Shown: piece after piece, positions 44,611 through 55,464 of the stretch
Layout: every line of letters begins with the position of its first letter
How positions within the stretch are numbered: the stretch's first letter is position 1
Source of the DNA: Platanthera guangdongensis
Lineage: Eukaryota; Streptophyta; Magnoliopsida; Asparagales; Orchidaceae
Direction: 5' to 3'
Assembly (NCBI GenBank): GCA_039583875.1
Contig: CM077153.1
Span: 117,300,568-117,364,567, forward strand
Length of the DNA: 64,000 bases
Position numbers and translations under genes: made by a program
Notes under the pieces: model-generated
What the model saw: only the letters and a program-made list of their open reading frames with translations
Database searches by the model: none
Told to the model about the DNA's origin: nothing

Positions 44611-45778
44611 GTAACGACATCTCTCCTCTCGGTCCTTAGGATGCATGTCTTAGCATCATGTATTTTCTCTTTCTAATTTATGGGCACCAAACTCTCAAAT
44701 GAGAGGGGTTTTGGTTTGCCAAGGTTCAAGAGGAACCTCCGGGTTGATTGAGTCCGTCCCCAGCATATTTTGCATTAGAGATCCGCTTCGCTAGTGGATT
44801 AGGCATGGTGGGTGAAGCCGTAGTCGCGACCGTTAGTCCGACTCGGTGATGTTGCATACGAACTTAGGGATTCGTAGAGATTTTCCGTTGCGGCAAGATG
44901 CCGTTTGTGTTGTGGTGGTGATTGTCCCGTTTGCTTGAAAAGGTACGTGTAGTCGAACTCGGACAAGGTTAGCTCCTCGTGGCGGTAGGTGGTTTCCTTG
45001 AGGGACAAGGTTAGCTCCGTATGAGTTGGAGATGGTTTCCTTGGTGGACAAGGTTAGCTCCGCACGAGTTGGAGATGGTTTCCTTGGTGCGCGGGAACGC
45101 TGCAGTACAAAGAGGGATTACGATGTTCTTAGTCTTGGTTTGTGTTGTGCCAAGGCGTGGCTATGTCTCCGTGGTCGGCTGGCTATTCCGTGACATGTGC
45201 GTCATGTGTGGAGAGTGTCCCGGCGAGACTAGTCCCCTTCTGTGAGACTGACGAGAATGCCAAGCTTGGGGCAAGCCCGGGCAAAGAGGCCATGAGCGGG
45301 TGGGGTCCAGCAAGGCTTCTTAGAATCGGTTGGTCTGTGTTTGTTGGAATCCTGACATGTGACGTCAGAGCTTGCAGGCAAGCCCGGGGCTAAGCCCACG
45401 AGCGGGTGGGGCCTTGGTAAGAATTCCTTGTGGAGGCCTGTGCGTCGTTTGAGGGAGAGGTGTCTCCCTTAGTGTTTGAGGCTTTATGCCAATTGGGGAA
45501 ATGTGAGTACCCAAATGATGTGATGTTGTGCTAGATGCATACGTAGTAGGGTACCTTGGGTGAAGCCCGGGTGTTGCATTCATGTTGAATAGTAGGCCCT
45601 TTATTTATATGCTCAACCAATAGAGAACATGTTTGATGATTGAGACATCCAAGCCTGTTTTAATGTTCTTCTATTTATAGCTACTTTTATTGCATATGAA
45701 GTGCTGACTTGCAGGTTGGAGGGTTCCCCGGTGTCCGTTAGGGGCGGCCGGGAGGAGATGTGTTGTTACACAGTTTGA

Positions 45779-45796
45779 GGTCAGCCTTTGCTGACC
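45779..45796 (+). other. Conserved hairpin in S1
   Basis: GGTCAGC (45779-45785) pairs with GCTGACC (45790-45796) around CTTT. It is equivalent to the second hairpin of T2, T3, T4 and G1. Confidence 0.65.
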
Positions 45797-46207
45797 CACG
45801 TTACTAATAATTTTTACAGGGCAAGGATCGTATGCAGGAGCTAGCACGCCGGCCAAAAAGGCCTAAGCCCATGAAGTATTTTTCCCTCTTTTGTAGCACT
45901 ACATTGGTGATGATGTTTGTTTGAGACTCTTTTGTCCGGCTTGCATGCCGAGGTAGACTAGGAGTGCTGAGCACATTCATGATTGATGTATTATGTCTCT
46001 TTTGGACACTTGATGTTAGGCCTTAAGGCCATTTATTTTACTCTTTAGTGGTGGATAGCTTCTAGTCCTGTTTGTTTCCGCTGTGTTGTGCAAGTGTTTT
46101 GAGTTTGGGTAGTTATATCAACTTATAATACTAAAGCTGTGGCGTTCATATGCTGTGGGGCCCCTGCCGAACCCATATTATACGTCCACTACAGGGGAGG
46201 TGTTACA

Positions 46208-47024
46208 AGTTCATCAACTGTTCGGCACGAAGTTGACATTCAGTACGGCCTTTCATCCCCAAACTGATGGCCAAACTGAACGGACCAACAAGACGATGGA
46301 GGTTATGCTCCGGATGTGGGCCCTAGACTTTGGAAAGAGATGGGAAGATCATCTCTATATGGTGGAGTTTGCCTATAATAACAGCTACCAAGCGAGCATC
46401 GTTATGGCACCGTATGAAGCACTGTATGGACGGAAGTATCGTACTCCTTTGGTTTGGGTAGAAGCAGGAGAAGCTAGAGTTTATAATCGTAATGAAGTCG
46501 ACGAAGCAAACTCGACCATACGTACTATTCGAGAGAGGCTACTCATAGCCCAGGATCGACAAGCGAAATACTACAACGCCAAGCATCGAAACGTGGAGTT
46601 CGCGTTAGGCGACTGGGTATACTTGAAGGTCAAGACCTTCAAAGGCGTATCCAGGATTCGACGTCTGAAGAAGTTGAGTCCAAGATATCTGGGTCCATTT
46701 GAAGTGATCGAGCGAATCGCGGAAGCTGCTTATCGGCTAGCTCTATCGGCAGACTTGGGTTGATTGCATGATGTGTTTCACATCTCGGTGCTGCGGAAAG
46801 CCGTTAAAGATCCAGCTCAAGTGATCGCGGATGATCGTGTGTCGGTGGAGTATGGGCTAAGAACGAGGGTTATGCCCATTCTGATCGAAGATCGTGCCGA
46901 GAAACAGTTGCTAAACAAGACGATCGGGATGGTCAAAGTCCGGTGGGACAATTGCAGCCGTAAAGAACTCACATGGGCGCGAGGGCAGACTATGCGAGCC
47001 GAGATTCCCGAGCTCTTTGTGTAA
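46208..47024 (+). pseudogene. pol: T3 pol, 3' part (integrase C-terminus, chromodomain)
   Basis: Resumes after AGTTC as [20 protein letters not shown], with catalytic Glu in [42 protein letters not shown] (GPY/F) and a chromodomain to FPELFV-like IPELFV* at 47022 follow. One in-frame stop at 46761 replaces the Ser of LSADLSGLHD. It is closely related to G1. Confidence 0.9.
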
Positions 47025-47122
47025 CTGTTATGCAGTGTATATCACGTTGTAATAAACGTTTGTGCAATGAAATCTTTCTGTTTGAGTTCCTTACTTTCTG
47101 TAAATTTCGGGGATGAAATTTT

Positions 47123-47138
47123 GTAAGGAGGGGAGGGT
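47123..47138 (+). other. T3 polypurine tract
   Basis: GTAAGGAGGGGAGGGT is immediately upstream of the 3' LTR start TGTAACACC at 47139. Confidence 0.85.
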
Positions 47139-48092
47139 TGTAACACCCCAAAGCCCAGAATTTGGCAAAATTTGGGTGACACGGCCTGGGACACGGGCGT
47201 GTCCCACGGCGTGTCCTTCTCGGGTGAGTAGTCGACGAGTGGTCGACAAAACTTCGGTCGATGATTATCGAGTGTAGAGTACACGGGCGTGTCACAGGGC
47301 GTGTCCTTGCGGTCGACGAACTCAGCCCGATGAAGTTGAGCTGGGGCGTGTCTAGTGCTGTGTATGGGCACACGGCCTAGGACACGGGCGTGTCACAGCC
47401 CGTGTGCCTCTCGGGTTAATCTCGATGTTGTGTCGCCTGAAGAACACGGCTACAGACACAGGCGTGTCTGTAGGCGTGTCAGGTGACACGGCCCGTGACA
47501 CGAGCGTGTCACATGGGCGTGTCACTGGATTGGATAAGTCGGTTGAGCACCGCTTGAGGTACACGGCCTGGGATACGGGCGTGTCACAGGCCGTGTCAGG
47601 AAAAAATTGAGATTTTGTGGCAAAATTGTGGCCGTCCGTTCCTTCAGCTGGGATCCAATGGTTGAGCTTCCTCCCTGCTTCCTTAAGGCCGAGACTTGAG
47701 AAGGAAAGACTCATGTTATTCTTGCCTTCATCTTTCTACAAGTTAGAGAGAGAAAGGGATAGGAAGAAGGAGGAGGAGGAAGTGGAGCTGGTCACCGGTG
47801 GTGCTGCGAGATTCCGACAAGAGATCTGAGGCCATCTTTGCGGAGAAAAAGTTGTTGCGGTTCTTTCTAGCCATTTAGGAGCTCATGGCACTGAAGCGGT
47901 CTTCAAGGGTAACGACCTTTCTTCCTAGACATATGATGGCTTCCTTTTTAGCATAGGCATATGATTCCCCCACCAGAGGGTAGCTGATTATGGAAGTCTT
48001 TTGGGTTGATTCATGGAATCCCCAATCATTTGGCATATATATCCGGAAATGGAGTACGGAATAGGCATGTTGTGTGAAGCACATCTGGACAG

Positions 48093-49952
48093 TGTTGGGT
48101 ACATTGGAAAATATGTATCTGATTTGAAGAAGACTCACCCTACTCAATGATATACATCAAAATGTATTTGATGTATTTTGAGTTACCTTGTGCAGGTTAA
48201 GTATTTGCAGGGAAAGCTAAAAAGTTTCTAAGTCCATATGTCGACACCCAGAAGGAAAGTGTCGACACTTAAGAAGACTTGTGTCGACACCCAGAGAAAC
48301 AGTGTCGACACTTGGAGTAATTGTGTCGACACCAGGAATGCAGAGTCGACACCAGAAGGAAAGTGTCGACACATACAGGTTGTGTCGACACACAATGAAG
48401 AAATGTCCAGAGAAGCTGTGTCGACACTTAGAAGCAGTGTCGACACCCAGAGGAACTTTGTCGACAGCAGAAAGTGTCGACACTCGGAGGCTGTGTCGAC
48501 ACTCAGCAAATTTCAACAGAGACTAAGTACAAGTGTCGACATAATGAAGAATGTTTCGACACACAGCAAAAGTCTCAACACATGAAGAAAGTGTCGACAC
48601 TAGGAGGCTGTGTCGACACTCAACAAATTTCAATGAAGTCTAAGGACAAGTGTCGACACAAGTAGAAGTGTCGACACTCAGCAAGTATCAACACAGAAGG
48701 CAAGTGTCGACACTAAGAAAATGTGTCGACACTCAGCAAGTATCAACACAAGAAGATGTGTCGACACAAAGGAGTTGTGTCGACACTTAGCAGAATTCAA
48801 CTAAGTACTGAAGAACAAGGAGTTGTGTCGACACACAATATCAGTGTCGACACTCTCTGAAGAAGCAGTGTCGAGAAGCAGATTCTACAACACAAGAAGT
48901 TGTGTCGACACCATGAAGGCTAGTGTCGACACTTAGTCTACTTGTGTCGACACTTAGTCTATCAGTGTCGACACTTAAAGACTGACTGTCTCGACACTTT
49001 CAGACAGTTACAGAAAATTCAAGAAGTGACTGGATGACTTGACAACTGCCATTCTAGCCGGTCTACTGCAACTGTCAGAGATGTCATAAATTTGTTAGGA
49101 ACCGGATCAGCCGGTCACCATGAATAAAGTCTATATAAAGGCTTATTCTGTCAACAGAAGATGATGATCAAGCAATTCATTGAATAATCAATTCAAGTGA
49201 AGATCTAAGAAGTTGGAGAGAGAGAGCTCATTCCAAGAAGACAGCTGTTGAACCAGGCTGTGAAGAAAGTTTCAGATTGAGATCTGAATCTTAAGTTAGC
49301 AGTGATTGGAGATCAGCTGCAGAGAGACTCAACCCTATTGTGTTCTAAATTCAAGAAGCTTTGAAGAAAGCCAAGTGAGGTTGATCTCAGCAAAGTTCTT
49401 CCAAGAACTCATCAAGAAACCTGTCAACTCTTCTCTCTCTTTCTGAGTTGTAGGTTTACACTTTGTAATTTTATTTTCTTGTAGGATCCTAAGGGATCTG
49501 AGTTGTAAGCCTGAAATTATAAAGGCTGAGTGGTAGGGCCTGTGTGCCTGAGTGTAGGAGATCCATTTCTCTGAGTGTAGGCCTTGTTGAGGGATGAGTG
49601 TAGGCCTTGTTGAAGGCTGAGTGTAGGTCTTGGTGAAGACTGAGTGGTAGGGCTTTGAGCCTGAGCTGTAGGAACCTGTTTGGGGTTCTGAGTGTAAGAT
49701 CTGAGGATCTGAGGAATAGTGGAGGAGTTTGGCCGAATCTAGTACACTACTAGATAGGCGAAGGGGGAAAGTGGATGTACCCAAAACTTGGGGAACCACT
49801 ATAAAACTGTGTGTACTCTGTGTGTGTATGATTCTGTGGTTGTTGTTTTATGTTCTGTGAAATCTGTGATTAAATCTGCCTAAAAGTTTAAAAAGATTAA
49901 GGTCACCTATTCACCCCCCCACCCACTAGGTGATTAGGTACAATTTCTTTCA
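48093..49952 (+). mobile_element. Solo LTR S2, Sirevirus-like copia
   Basis: 1860 bp, TGTTGGGTAC...TTTCTTTCA, with TSD GACAG at 48088-48092 and 49953-49957. The tail (GGAACCACTATAAAAC, CACCTATTCACCCCCCC, ...TTTCA) parallels the Sirevirus B LTR tail. TATA box TATATAAAG is at 49132-49140. The internal region is lost, leaving a solo LTR. Confidence 0.92.
48239..48998. repeat. GTGTCGACAC interspersed array in S2
   Basis: About thirty copies of the 10-bp palindrome GTGTCGACAC (some one-base variants such as AGTCGACAC, TTTCGACAC, ATCAACAC) lie in 760 bp, with 12-35 bp of A/G-rich, weakly repeated spacer between them. Spacers recur as CAGCAAATTTCAA and CAGCAAGTATCAACAC. Confidence 0.95.
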
Positions 49953-51371
49953 GACAGGTTGGTCTGGATTGGTGAGGTTGCATACGCACCGGAGAAGACT
50001 CCTTGATAAATGTGTAGTTTAGGAATCGATGGGTTAACCCTGTGAAAGGCAGTAGCAGGAAGTACTGGAGTGGTAGTCCAGGAAAATACCCTTGTGATGC
50101 TTGTGATGCCTGTGCTATTGGGTTGTACATGCAAAAGGAAGTAGCAGGAAGTACTACATTGGAGGTTCAGGAAATACCCTTTGTAATGCTTGATGTTCAT
50201 GGGTGGACCTATGAAAGGAAGTAGCAGGAAGTACTGGCGTAGTAAGCCATGGAAATACCCTTGACATTTGTGATATTGTGGGATCATACCTGTGAAGAGA
50301 GTAGCAGAAAGTACTGGTGTGCCCAGGAAAGACCCGCTGATGTGTGAGATGAAATGGGTGTAAGAGTAAGTACTGGTGCACCCAGGAAATCACACAGGCT
50401 TGAATGCCAAATAGGTTTGCTGAAACCGACCCGTGCCTTTATATAGCCGTGAGTACGTTGTGCTCAGTGATGGCAAGGCGATTTGACTAATGGGGGGTGG
50501 ATGATCCGACCTGCGTTGTGTCCATCCGACGCGAGACCAGAAGGTGCGGTCTGTTGGAGCGCATAACGAGTGTCGTAGGCCTGCGCGCCACGACACAATG
50601 GGGGGCTACGGGCCAATCCCGGTGCATTACGACTAGAACTCCGGCTGCACGTCATGGAGTGAAATGCTCAATGTTTTACCATTGGGTTGTGATCCTGATA
50701 TGGTGGTGGGCAACTGGTTTGCCGGTACACCAAGAGTGTGCACTGAGTGCACTGATCGTCGGGCCGTGTGGCTGACGGTTGTGATGGAATGTATGTGCAT
50801 GAGAGCACAATGGATGAAATATATATGCTTGTGAAATGCTATGCCTGCAGGGAAGGAAAACCACCGCCCAGGTAAAAGGGGTGGGGTCGTTATAATTTGG
50901 TCAGCTGAATGCTGACCATTGCTTGTTTGCCACCGATGGGTGGGCTGTCCCTGTGCAGGTGCTGGAGAGCCAAGCGGGATGCATAAAGGCTGAAGACCTT
51001 GCTGCTGTTGCTGCTGCTGCTAGCCATCGAAGGCTAACTTCTAAATGCTGTGTTTTATGTATACGTGGCCGGCCTGCGCGCCAATGTTGAGGCCACTGTT
51101 GTGAAAGCACTGTAAGGCCATAAGGCCAACTGTTTATCTTTGTAAAACATTCCTATGTTATATCTAAATGAGGATCTTTTTATGTTGGACATTCAGGTAT
51201 GGATTTCAAGTTTAGTGTTGAGGCTTCTGGTAGAATGCAATGTGTTAGGGTGCGCTACGCTACTCTGGTATCTTACCGTAACTTCACCACCTGTTTTGTG
51301 GTATATGTTGTAGGGCTCCGGCCGGACCTTCTAGTATATACTATGTAAACGGATGGGGTTGTTACATCTTT

Positions 51372-51779
51372 TTGGTCCTTAAGGTTTTAAATTTCGATCC
51401 CCACTCTATCGGCGACCTTAGAAAATTTCAACTTAACGAGCTCGACGAGTGGCACTCTTACGCTTACGAAAATAATAAATTTTATAAAGAGCGGACGAAA
51501 CGTTTTCACGACAAGCACTTAAGTCACCCAAAAACCTTCAAGCTGGGCGACCATGTTCTTTTATATAATTCACGTTTACGTTTATTTCCGGGCAAGTTAA
51601 AATCACGATGGTCTGGGCCGTTTTCTGTTAAAGAAGTTTTTCTGTATGGCATGATTTTAATTTCACACCCTGATAAGGGTGAGTTCAAAGTGAATGGTCA
51701 GCGTCTTAAACTTTATTTCTGTGGTGATGTCAATACAAACTATATTAATTTTATTCTGCATGATCCAAACTTTGACTAG
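51372..51779 (+). pseudogene. pol: Athila integrase C-terminus
   Basis: Resumes after T3: LKVLNFDP, LNELDEWHSYAYENNKFYKERTK, HDKHL and the typical GDHVLLYNSRLRLFPGKLKSRWSGPF, GEFKVNGQRLKLY. Open to TAG at 51777. This is the only intact-looking stretch of the Athila pol. Confidence 0.9.
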
Positions 51780-52951
51780 CTTAAGACTTTTTTTGGTTAA
51801 AAAAACTTTAAATATTATTTTGGACAATAATCTTTTGGACAATATTATTTTGTTGCGTCGAGCTCAAACGACGTTTTAAACAAAGCGTGCTCTTGGGAGG
51901 CAACCCAAGTTATTTTTCTGTTTTCTTTATTTTACACTTTTTGCCTCGGACGGCTCCGACAAGCTGAAGATTCTGCGATCGCCTGCTCCAATGCTGTTGA
52001 ATCCATCACGAAGTCCAAATAAGACATTTCATGAAGATCCAAAATGCAAGCATGGGAGAGCGGCATCAATCAACCTTCCGCGACTCTTTAATCCGGGGAA
52101 GTACCTGTTTTTTAATTCTGTACTTAATTTATGTTTTAATTTGTCTCTCTCTCCTTTCCCTCCTTTCTCCATTGTGTACAATGTCCATTTTAAGCTTGGG
52201 GGAGGATTTCCTCCTTCTCTTGTCTTTATTTCGTTTCGTTTAAAAAAAAATCAAAACAAAAAAATTTATATTTATCTTAAAAATACAAAAAAAGAATATC
52301 TTAAAAATCCAAAAAAGAGAATATTTCAAAATAAAATATATATTTTATTTGTTTAGTTTAAACTGATTTTGATATTTCAATAGTACCCCTTGTTTCTGTT
52401 TTATTTTTCTCAATATTCCTTATAACGACTTAGCTAATTATAATATTTCTAATCAATCTTTCTAATTATGTTTCACAAGTAAAATGTTGGCCTTGTTGTG
52501 TTTCTAATTCGCGGTAGCATGTTAATGTGAAACGTTTTTCTAAAACTCGCATTTCTATTTTGGTTTTTCGTTCTTTATTCTCTTTACTTTCTTAAAAATA
52601 TTTCATCCACTATTTTCCTTTTTGTTTTTGGATAATTTTTGTAATGTCAACTTTTGATTAGCGTAGTATATATGAACGATCCAATATGCTTATTATTTCT
52701 ATTTTCAAGATAATTTCATTAGTCTTCTTTTATTGTCTAGGACTTGCTTTTTGAAACTTTTCAAAATTAATACTTTAGATAAATTTTAAAAACATGAAAA
52801 TGATTTAGGCCGTTTTTATTTTCTTTTGAGCATTCTTGCAATCCTAAAATTTTTTCCCTAGTTAGCTGCTTTTGAGCTTTTTTCCTATTCCATTTGACAG
52901 CCCACTTATCATTTCATTTTCACCAAAGCTAAAATGTTCCAACCTATCTAA
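51780..52951 (+). other. Athila 3' non-coding region, first part
   Basis: AT-rich with no credible ORF. CTTGGGAGGCAACCCAAG at 51892-51909 is a hairpin motif found after pol in many plant gypsy elements. A purine tract AAGCTTGGGGGAGGA is near 52193-52207. TCTAA at 52947-52951 is the T4 target duplication. Confidence 0.75.
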
Positions 52952-53014
52952 TGTAACGCCCCGAAACTCAAAGGAGCAAAGGGGGACGTTTTGGGCCAGT
53001 TTTGGTTTCTGGCT

Positions 53015-53660
53015 GAAAGCACACGGCCTGGGACACGGGCGTGTCCCAGGGCGTGTCAAGCGTGTGTCGACACTTAGCCGCGAAGTCGTCGAGTTATTCT
53101 CGACGATTCGTCGAGAATGGGCACACGGCCTGCGACACGGGCGTGTCGCAGGGCGTGTCGACCCGTGTCGACACTTAGCCGTGAAATCGTCGAGTTATTC
53201 TCGACGATTCGTCGAGAATGGGCACACGGCCTGCGACACGGGCGTGTCGCAGGGCGTTTCGACCCGTGTCGACGATCGTCTAGGTGAAATCGTCGAGATT
53301 CACTCGACGATCGTCGAGACAAGGCACACGGCCTAGGACACGAGCGTGTCCAAGGCCGTGTCATCCAGTCGTCGTTCTCCCCTCGACGAAATGCCCCGTG
53401 TACACGGTCTGGGGGCCCAGGCGTGTCAATGTGACACGGGCAAGGACACGGGCGTGTCCTAGAACCCGTGCAGTGCTCGGGTTGGAAACGGGGGAAAATC
53501 ATGGGGTACACGGCCGGCTACACGGCCGTGTCATCTGGAACACGGGCATGTCAACTTGAACACGGGCGTGTTCGATACCCGTGTGCGTGTTCAGAAGATT
53601 CGATTTTGACGGCGAATGCGGCACACGGCCCTGGACACGGGCGTGTGCCAGGCCGTGTTC
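53015..53660. repeat. GACACGGGCGTGTC and TCGACGA array in T4 LTR
   Basis: Two near-identical ~125-bp periods start at about 53023 and 53109, and a third partial period follows. Each combines CACACGGCCTG, GACACGGGCGTGTC, GTGTCGACACTTAGCC and GTCGTCGAGTTATTCTCGACGATTCGTCGAG-type inverted parts. The long minus- and plus-strand ORFs here are by-products. Confidence 0.9.
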
Positions 53661-53945
53661 GGCCCAGATTGGGCATTTCAGCCCCGAATCAAAGCCGCTC
53701 GTTTTCTTAGGTTGAGATCCGACGGCTGGGGATGGTTCCTGGGAGGATATACACGGGTTTGACTTAAGAAAAATCCATTTTCCTTCACTTGATCATCTCT
53801 CCAAACCCTTGGAGAAAGAGGAAAGCTATTGGAGGAAGAAGAGCTAGATCCGCCATTGGAGGAGCTTCGGAGCTCCGAATCGCAAGCCGACTCCGGATCC
53901 ACGGAGGCAACGCAAGCGCGGTGATTTCTATCCGATTACATTTCG

Positions 53946-53969
53946 ATGGCGCCAAAGAGGAACGCAAGG
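53946..53969 (+). CDS. gag: T4 gag-pol exon 1 (LTR mini-exon, MAPKRNAR)
   Basis: ATG in an ATGGCG context is followed by eight codons in all, then AAGG|GTAACG with GT at 53970-53971. The gag frame at 55465 begins immediately after TAG and lacks an ATG for its first 58 codons, although those codons are conserved in T2 and T3. Joining 53969 to 55465 gives one frame: ...NAR then VTRSGVG. The predicted 1495-nt intron removes the LTR end and primer site, so spliced RNA would serve only as mRNA. ATG, codon number and donor recur in T2, T3 and S1; G1 keeps all but the ATG (ATT). It is inferred, not shown by RNA. Confidence 0.75.
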
Positions 53970-55243
53970 GTAACGATCCTCACTTGTGAGCATGATAGCT
54001 CTCTTTCTTAGCATAGGAAGCCCTCTCTCGCGAGTTTGCGAAGAGTTGGAGGCGTTCCTTCGGGTAGATATGTAAAGTCCCCGTTGTTTAGCGTCCGTAT
54101 GCGAGAACGGACATAGGCATTTTGGTTGAAGCCTACCCGGACATGTAGTTCGGATCGGTGATGTTGCATTGCATAAGGCCGGAGAAGACTCCGTGCTATT
54201 GGGTGTTTTTCGGGTTTTCTACGCGGTAGATTGCAGCAGGGAGCCTTGGGGACTAACCCAAAGGTGCACCCGGAAAACTGGGCGGACACGAGGTCTTGCC
54301 AACTTGGTGGCTTGGAAGCCAACTTGAACATAACCGGGTTATGTGACTTGTGATGAAAATGGGACTCGGTAGAAGTTTGACCTGCGCATATGGTTTAAAT
54401 TACCGTTGCGGGCGCATATGGTTTAAACTACCGTTGCGTTGTGAGCACGGGTTAGATGGAACCGTACCCACTCTATGTCGTTCGGATTAGGGCCGTTGGC
54501 ATAGATGAGGGTCTTCGGCGGTCTATGGTTTTAATTACCGTGACCCATGCCAGGAAGACAAACTGCTCATTGTTTGGCCGTCCAAGAGAGGATGGCGGTG
54601 AGTCGGCAGACTTAGACTGCGTTCACCAAGAATGTGCCCTGAGTGCACGGGGTGTGTGGCCGTTGAGCCTCCGCCTGTGATGAAATGACTATATTTATAA
54701 TGCTCGCTTATGCTGATGAAATGCAGGGAAGGAGCATCGCCGCCCCGAGTTGGGGGCGGGATCGTTATAATTTGATCAGCATTGCTGACCGTTGCTTTGT
54801 TTGCCACCGTGCGGTGGTTTGTTTGCTTGCAGGTGCAGCTGGACCGAGCGGTCAATAGCGGGCTAAAGCCCTTTTTGCGAAGCTGGCCCTCGAAGGCCCA
54901 AGTGTAATGTTTTCTATTTTTATTCATGTATGGCCGGCCTGCGTGCCGAGGTTGGTAAATCATGTAACAGACAAGTGAAACTTTTTGTAAGGCCTTAAGG
55001 CTAATGTTTGGGTATTTTTGTAATAACATTCCTATTGTCATGTTAGTGGACATTCGTGCTCTTATGCTGGGTTCTTGTTTACAACTTATATTAACTGCTT
55101 CCGCTAGAATGCTCTGTGTAGGACGTTGAGATTGGTTGGATGGTTTCCATAAGTAACCACCCGGTCTGTCTGTGGTATATGGCGTCGGGCCCCGGCCGGA
55201 CCTACTGCTATATGTTATGCGACGGATAGGGGGTGTTACAATT

Positions 55244-55255
55244 TGGTATCAAAGC
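55244..55255 (+). other. Primer binding site (T4)
   Basis: TGGTATCAAAGC differs from the initiator tRNA-Met complement TGGTATCAGAGC at one base; it starts three bases after the LTR. Confidence 0.9.
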
Positions 55256-55464
55256 CAGGTTTTGGTCGGGCTTAAACGGAATTCGTGGTCGAATTCTTTT
55301 TAAGGGGTGGTGAGCACATTGTGTGCGTCATCGTTATAATGGTAAAAGAACCCATGAATGTCCACTTAGGAATGAAAATACTCGTGTTTGAGGAACCTGC
55401 GTGTTCCTATAATTGCTGTTTGCAATGTTATTTGGTCGCTTAACGGTGTTTTGTACCACTATAG

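Larger units (their letters stand above)
43579..46207 (+). mobile_element. Solo LTR S1, Tekay type
   Basis: 2629 bp, TGTAACACCC...GGTGTTACA, with TSD AGTTC at 43574-43578 and 46208-46212. It has the standard Tekay LTR order: GACACGGGCGTGTC/GTGTCGACACT array (43648-44300), mini-exon 44587-44610, hairpin 45779-45796 and a GGGGCCCCTGCC box near 46156. A single LTR with TSD implies that the internal region was removed by LTR-LTR recombination. Confidence 0.95.
37231..51366 (+). mobile_element. Tekay element T3 (decayed; hosts solo LTRs S1 and S2)
   Basis: Ends GGTAACACC (T-to-G at the first base) and TTGTTACA. Flanks GCTTT (37226-37230) and TCTTT (51367-51371) form an imperfect 5-bp duplication. 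LTR sizes are 2361 bp and 2363 bp once S2 and its duplication are removed. Gag, protease, reverse transcriptase, RNase H, integrase and chromodomain are in order but contain several stops and shifts. Confidence 0.9.
47139..51366 (+). repeat. T3 3' LTR, interrupted by S2
   Basis: LTR halves are 47139-48092 and 49953-51366. Mini-exon copy at 47885-47908, ~80-bp tandem at about 50035-50395, second hairpin 50899-50917 (GGTCAGC/GCTGACC). Without S2 it is about the same length as the 5' LTR. Confidence 0.92.
52952..55240 (+). repeat. T4 5' LTR
   Basis: TGTAACGCC...GGTGTTACA. GACACGGGCGTGTC/TCGTCGAG array 53015-53660; mini-exon 53946-53969; a 28-bp direct duplication (CGCATATGGTTTAAA.. twice) at 54386-54440; box GCCCTGAGTGCACGG 54636-54650; hairpins 54740-54759 and 54774-54790; GC box 55187-55202. 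Confidence 0.96.

Noticed and set aside
48239..48998. CRISPR-like array of short repeats and spacers
   Set aside because: The repeat is a 10-bp palindrome with spacers of unequal length that themselves repeat, inside a plant solo LTR with TSD; no cas genes.
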